The position numbers and the translations under genes were made by a program. From the NCBI RefSeq assembly GCF_964204865.1, contig NC_135262.1, positions 15,376,001-15,440,000 of the forward strand: 64,000 nucleotides of DNA. The letters run 5' to 3'. The stretch comes from Styela clava. Lineage: Eukaryota; Chordata; Ascidiacea; Stolidobranchia; Styelidae. This document shows, in pieces, positions 58,668-64,000 of this stretch (within the stretch, counting starts at the first letter, position 1; the number at the start of each line of letters is the position of its first letter). The notes under the pieces were generated by a model. The model saw only the letters and a program-made list of their open reading frames with translations, did no database searches and was not told where the DNA came from.

Positions 58668-59734
58668 ATGGTTCAGTGGGATGTCAAAATTACAGAAGTA
58701 GAGGAAGGGAAGGACGTCACTGAATCTGTTGTATCGGTCGGGGAAGGAAAACGAACACATTGTAAGTATAAACATGGGCCAATGATATAAATAGAATATG
58801 GAAGTGATAAGTATTAGGTACTCCAGTACTTTAGTAGTATTCAATTCCTTCTACAATATACATGCCACATAAATTTATTAATTGTCATGGCTATGTTATA
58901 ATCCTTTATTCTCTTAAAACAGGAAAAGCAAAACAAGTAGTCTAATTGTGTATTTTAGTGGCTGTGTTGTATAATGAATGGTTTTGATATTGCCTTTATA
59001 TAATTATATTTTTTGTGTTTATTTACAGTGTGGCAGTATGTATATACCACGATGTTGATATTCTACGTTGCTACTTGTGTAACACTAGGTAAGGTATTAC
59101 ATATTTATTAAAATATGTTTAAACAACACAATAAAAAATTAAACATTGAAATTCTTAACAGAAAGTTTCAATTTTTTATGAAACTAAGATAAAATTTCGA
59201 GTGCAAATAATATATTGTTATTTATCATTTATGGGAACAACGTAATTGACATGAATACTTCTTCTTTTTCAGGAGCCCTACGTAATTTAGGCTGTTCCCT
59301 CGATGGTTTCTTGGTTGTCTGGTGGACCGCACATGCCGTCTTTCTTTTCGTTGGGACAATCATTGAGTTCGTACACATCCGTCGCATTGACGATTCAGAC
59401 GTCGACGTCAGGTCTCGCTGTCCCTTAAACTGCGATTTGTTACTTGTTATATGGGGAGTCATCGGTAAGACGGCTAGACCTTGATTTTACTTCATATTGA
59501 AAATGTAACCTAATCCTATTTTTGGTATTTCTCATGAACTCAAAAAAGCGGTTAATTTCTTTTTAACTTTATTTTTTATATTTTATATCAGGAGTCATAG
59601 GAAACTATATGGTTCAGCATCAAGTGGACGACACAGTTTGCGCAATGTTTCAATGGACTGGGTTATTAATTTGGAGCATCGTCTCTATTGTTGTTGTTGT
59701 CATGGGAAGGATTTCGATTAAAGTTTGTTACTAA
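58668..59734 (+). CDS. small protein with four predicted membrane segments, four exons
   Basis: Exons 58668-58761, 59029-59088, 59273-59464 and 59592-59734 (stop TAA). All three introns are in phase 1 and have good splice sites (GTAAGT, GTAAGG, GTAAGA; TTTACAG, TTTTTCAG, ATATCAG). The product is 162 residues. A hydrophilic acidic N-terminus (MVQWDVKITEVEEGKDV) is followed by four hydrophobic segments: TTMLIFYVATCVTLG, FLVVWWTAHAVFLFVG, LLLVIWGVIGVIG and LLIWSIVSIVVVVMG. A short charged loop with Cys (IRRIDDSDVDVRSRCPLNCD) separates segments 2 and 3. An acceptor about 40 bp upstream (TTTACAG) implies a 5' untranslated exon. AATAAA stands at 59759, about 25 bases after the stop. I do not recognise the family. 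It lacks the CCG of tetraspanins and any clear claudin signature. Confidence 0.75.
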
Positions 59735-59944
59735 CTTCGGATGCAGCAATCATTTGCAAATAAAACATTATGACGAAAGACCTTTGATAACTGTGAACTC
59801 AGCTGTACAGTCGAGACTTTTATTTTCACTACAACTTCGACTCTTCATCTGTATTTATGCAATCTTATATTAATGTTCAAATGAAAGGAGTGTTTTAAAC
59901 TGATGGAAACGGAGACTTATATTCAGAGCAATTAACATAACCTA

Positions 59945-60137
59945 TGGGGTGACCCTCCAAAACGGAACCCAAGTCAATTGGAACATATTCTAGAGAGAAC
60001 ATTATTGTTGTGCAAAACGTCCTATATTACTGAAATTTTTGAGTACTATCATACACAAACAGATTTTCAAGTGTTATAATAAATTTTCCTAGAAGTGATT
60101 GAGAAATGTATGGGTTCTGTTTAATAGGGTCACCCTG
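59945..60137. mobile_element. mariner-like MITE
   Basis: 193 bp with inverted ends TGGGGTGACCCTCCAAAACG and the complement of CAGGGTGACCCTATTAAACA, flanked by TA on both sides. Confidence 0.7.
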
Positions 60138-60139
60138 TA

Positions 60140-62588
60140 TTTCGTGTTTTAATTGATATATATAGTACGTAATTTATGGTATCATGATGATTTCATATAC
60201 ATTGATCGTGTTTGTCTTCGTTAACCCTTTACCCATTTCGTTAATGAACTGTTACTCTTGACTCACGCATTATTTTTTAGTTTGGCCCGGACAATTAGTG
60301 GCTACGAAGCAACATAGTAATATACATTCATATTCAGTCATAAAGATCATACTGCCATAAACTATCATTAAAGTTGGCACACTATATTCAATTATTTACT
60401 TGACTCATTTACATCATTTATTCATTTTATTTGTCAATTTCGCAACGTTTGGTGACGGTATTTTCGTGATGCTTAACATGATTATCAATAATAACTTCCC
60501 TTTATCATCTAGTTAACATACGAACTCGGAAAATGTATATCGTCTTTTCTGATTTTCACTAATACTACAGCACAAGGTATCATCACTTTTCGAATCATTT
60601 AAACTAAAATATGTTTTCGTTCTTTATACTTAATACATCTTACTATATAGTCATTCAGGCATTGTACAAAGAGCAACATCCATAGCCTTTTTAATGTTAT
60701 CAGTATTCGTTTTAAACTTTTTTTGCGCTGTAATTGTTAATTATAAATTTTCACTTAACTTCCATAATTATGTTTTCTTACCCACGACTCTTACACGTTT
60801 TAATCAAAGCCTGAAATATTGTATAAATCACGTCGTGTGTCATATGCATGGGAGCAAATATGAGGAATGGGTGATGTTGTGGTCTCTCGTCGTCTCAAGA
60901 GTCGAGGTTTTCAGTGACTTGGGTTTCGATGAGTGTCGGATAGTTGTCGCAGAATAAGAATCGCATTCGTGATTACAAGCTTTAAATGTTGTAATTTCTC
61001 TCCTGTAGAAGTTTGCTTAACGCAAGATCCCGAGCATTGAAGTGGCGGAGCGTGTACAGATTGATCGCGATATCGTTGCGACCGAGATGGAAGGCATTAT
61101 TGTTTTTTTCATTTTTTTAGCATTTGGTGAGCCCCATTTGGCTAATTAATTTAGCGAAATGCGCTCAAGCTGCTGCAAGCGAGCTTGGTAGCATGTATAA
61201 ATGTCATATTATTCCGAGGCCATATTATTTGCTGAAATTCCTGCAGCGTGTAGATAAGGTCTGTTTTAAGGCCGACATATTTTTGTGAATAAACACGTTT
61301 GCTTTCTAATTCTACGTTTATTCCATGGTATGCCTCCGTTAACCCACAGATCTCAAAAACAAAGTTTTCAATCTTTATTTGCAATGCTGCAATGACGGTG
61401 TCACGGTCGTGAATTCACGTTGTTTTTTTTATTCGCTGAAGGAAATTCAACCTTTGAAACGCTTATTTCGTAAGGCAGCAAAATCGGGCAAACTGCCTTT
61501 TACTTTTCGATGAACATAGATTAAACATTTTTATTTTAACAATATATATAAAAGTGCACTGAACTACGTTTATGCTAAAAAGAAAATTGAAGTCAAACAA
61601 ATTTGTAATGAAATATGAAAAAAATTGTAACACTAGAATAATCTAGATTAAACTTTTAATTCAGCAGATAACCGCAATTGATACTAAGCCCATGAATAAT
61701 GAAGATAATGTGGCTAATTTAATGTAAGAAAATTTAATGTCATTTTTTCTATCCTAAGATTTTTCACCTAGTATACAAACATATTTGTACTATGTAGTGT
61801 TTATGCAAAGCCAGTTTACGTATATGCATATAATTAGGCCCAACGCCTTGACAACTAAACCACAATATAGCTTGATTGAAATCCTAACAGTAAACAGACA
61901 GGATGATGAAATTATAAAACTTCTGAATACGAATAAAACGACTTGTCATGTTCCAAAAAAAGATTGATGGAATTGATAGTCTGGAATTTCTCGGGTTTCA
62001 ATTACCTGGTACATCTGGAAAAGTTTCAAGAAGTTGATACTTGTACACAACACACACCCGAGATTCATCCTAATTATATCCTTAACCGACTCAAAGAGTA
62101 TTGCAGATATTTCGTCATTGTTTACAATTTAAACATGTTTTTCGATTATGACTAAACCAAAGAAGTTCGTTTTAGTTCCCCATTTCATCTTCCCTATATA
62201 TATAGATATACTGGTGCCGAAATTATGAACAGTAAGAATTGTAAGTAGGTCAGTCAACTTTGCATCAGGGTGAAATAGCTGGAACATATAGCATTACTGT
62301 CTTAAGTATTTGTATTTTAAAACTGACAAGAACAGGCGTTACGGAGAAATCTATGCTGATTCGTGCCTATATCTATGGAACATCAGATAGGGTAGTACTG
62401 TAATATTATAAGTACAACTGGAGTGGAGCAAGATACCGTGCAAGTCCAATGTTGAAAGTACTAACTATAAGCCATTCAATAATTTACAACACTAATTATA
62501 AAATTTTTAGTTTAAAATTGAGTGAAATCAAGTTGCTGTATTTCCTGGGTATTCCGAAGTATGTGAACCAAGACGGCTGACACCAGAA
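60140..62588. other. intergenic stretch, nothing recognised
   Basis: Several short frames (for example 60694-60957 and 61785-62155) lack splice context or family resemblance. Confidence 0.4.
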
Positions 62589-62775
62589 CGTAGTATGTAT
62601 ACCAGGTTAAACCATAAAATTATTCCAATTATCTTTATTTTGGTTCTATTACGAGTTCGGAAATATCCGAATGACTCCCGTAGTATTTGTACCTGAAATT
62701 ATGGCCTAACCATAACCTGTTACATGTTCCTGTGTCCGCCATATTGGTTCATTTACTTCGGGAGCGCCGTTTTCT
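62589..62775 (+). mobile_element. R1 MITE variant copy
   Basis: Shows GTAGTATGTATACCAGGTTA, TTTGGTTCTATTACGAGTTC, then a second terminus ACTCCCGTAGTATTTGTACC and CCGCCATATTGGTTCATTTA with CGGGAGCGCC. The order differs from the standard R1 copies, so this is a rearranged subfamily. Confidence 0.6.
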
Positions 62776-63554
62776 GCATAAACAAAAATCCGCTCAAAAG
62801 TATTCTATAACTGATACGATTAGTAAGATTTGTGTCTATTTGATGATATTTATATCCCCATTTTGTGCCCAGAAATGCATCTTTTCTCAAATCCAAAAGT
62901 TGATTTGTTTTAAAATATTATTTACTGATCCACATAAGTAGGTTGACCAGGCACGCGCGATATCGCATCAGCTGTTTTGTACTGCCGCGTTATTCTGGGC
63001 GTAAATGTTCTCGGTACAAAAAAAATATAGATTCAACATATATATATAATCGAATATGATGCTATAAAATATATGTCTAACTAAATATGAAACTATCCAT
63101 CTTCTTATATAATATCTTCTGAAACACAAGCGAATATATATACAGTATTCTCTTTCTTCATAATAATCGATTGCGGTCCTTATTTCCACTTCTTTATTTA
63201 TTGCGCAAGATTATATTACGTTACAACTATGTATCTGAAAGACAAGGCAAGTACTGAGAAAGGCAAACGAGAAACTTAATATTTATCTATAAAACCTATA
63301 AAAGGCACTAAACAATAGAAAGTATACATAAGTATATCACAACCAATTTTGCTTTTCTAAAAATGTATGGTAAATACGATACTGAGCTTGTATTACCTTA
63401 TCCATTATTACACTTATCCATTTCGTAACATTGAAGCCGGGAAGACGTGCTTTCACTTTATCATTGTGTAATTACCGACCTCGTACGTGTATTCTAACCG
63501 TGAACTCATTCAATGATTAAGATGGTTGATTGCGCCAACATGAAATTTCTTAGA

Positions 63555-63660
63555 ACTAGAGCAGTGCTCTTCAACAGGGGTTCCGCAACACATGCAGTGA
63601 GGTTCTGTGAGTTGATAAGGTTCCTTAGGGGTTCCGCATTTTTTTTTTCGTTTTTTTTTA
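63555..63660 (+). mobile_element. possible hAT-like left end
   Basis: CAGTGCTCTTCAACAGGGG followed by repeated GGTTCCGCAACAC and GGGGTTCCGCAT words resembles a hAT terminus. The right end was not located. Confidence 0.35.
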
Positions 63661-63835
63661 AGGGGAAATCATTTCTTGGTTCAGCATGTTGATGCGTCAT
63701 TATAAATATTTTTAGACCACCGTGTCTCATTCAAACTACAAGTAGGCCAATTCGTTAAATAGGTGGTTTAGTCACAATGCAGAGAAATATTTTCGGTTGT
63801 TGCGTCATTGTTATGCAACTAACAAAAAAAGAACG

Positions 63836-64000
63836 CCATAATTTTATTCAAATTTTCCTTATTTTAGTTCGATTACGAGTTCGAAGACTAGCCAAGTGAC
63901 TCCCGTATTATTTGTACCTGAAATTATGGCCTGACCCTAACCTGGTACACATACTACGTTCCGGTGTCCGCCATCTTGGTTCACATACTTAAGAAGTACC
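63836..64000 (+). mobile_element. R1 MITE variant copy, reaches window end
   Basis: Same rearranged order as the 62.6 kb copy: TTTTAGTTCGATTACGAGTT, ACTCCCGTATTATTTGTACC, TAACCTGGTACACATACTAC and CCGCCATCTTGGTTCACATA. Confidence 0.6.

Noticed and set aside
61785..62155. two overlapping open frames with acceptable composition
   Set aside because: They overlap in different frames, lack splice signals and match no known protein.

Overview
This 64 kb window is eukaryotic, almost certainly animal nuclear DNA. It is AT-rich, has GT-AG introns, and carries SINEs, LINE ends and many short DNA transposons. The recognisable genes are animal or pan-eukaryotic families: a plasma-membrane-type Na+/H+ exchanger, SBDS, the RNA polymerase I subunit POLR1F/RPA43, an LCCL-domain membrane protein, a TIR-domain protein and a lipocalin-like protein. 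The mixture, together with fairly small genes and several uninterrupted coding regions, fits an invertebrate. An invertebrate chordate such as an ascidian is my guess, but nothing here proves the clade.

Layout. From 0.5 to 21.5 kb lies the 3' two-thirds of an SLC9A-type Na+/H+ exchanger on the + strand. I rebuilt it as eleven exons with compatible phases, plus two possible small cassette exons and an alternative last exon at 24.1 kb. Its large introns are filled with hAT-like, mariner-like and unclassified MITEs, tRNA-derived SINE pieces and tandem repeats. SBDS (25.4-26.2 kb, minus strand) is uninterrupted. Just upstream of it lies a roughly 1.4 kb fold-back element that was itself invaded by a hAT-like MITE. 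The 3' end of a LINE follows at 27.9-28.6 kb. At 31.4-32.5 kb (minus strand) a small lipocalin-like gene can be assembled from five short exons, one of them only 16 nt long. The stretch from 33 to 40 kb is almost entirely repeats. It includes a hAT-like element with a perfect 8-bp target duplication, a three-copy tandem array of about 325 bp units, and a striking local excess of the palindromic words TACCGGTA and GGTACC.

The 40-50 kb part holds three large uninterrupted + strand genes: POLR1F with a very long lysine-rich tail, an LCCL-domain type I membrane protein, and a TIR-domain protein that looks like a cytoplasmic adaptor. The side-by-side placement of an LCCL receptor-like gene and a TIR gene is the most suggestive functional arrangement in the window, though co-function is inference only. 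From 50 to 58.6 kb I find no confident gene. A four-exon gene for a small protein with four predicted membrane segments sits at 58.7-59.7 kb. The remainder is intergenic DNA with MITE copies.

Limits. Exons were joined by eye from splice-site consensus, frame and family resemblance. No alignment or transcript evidence was available, and untranslated exons and promoters are mostly not visible.
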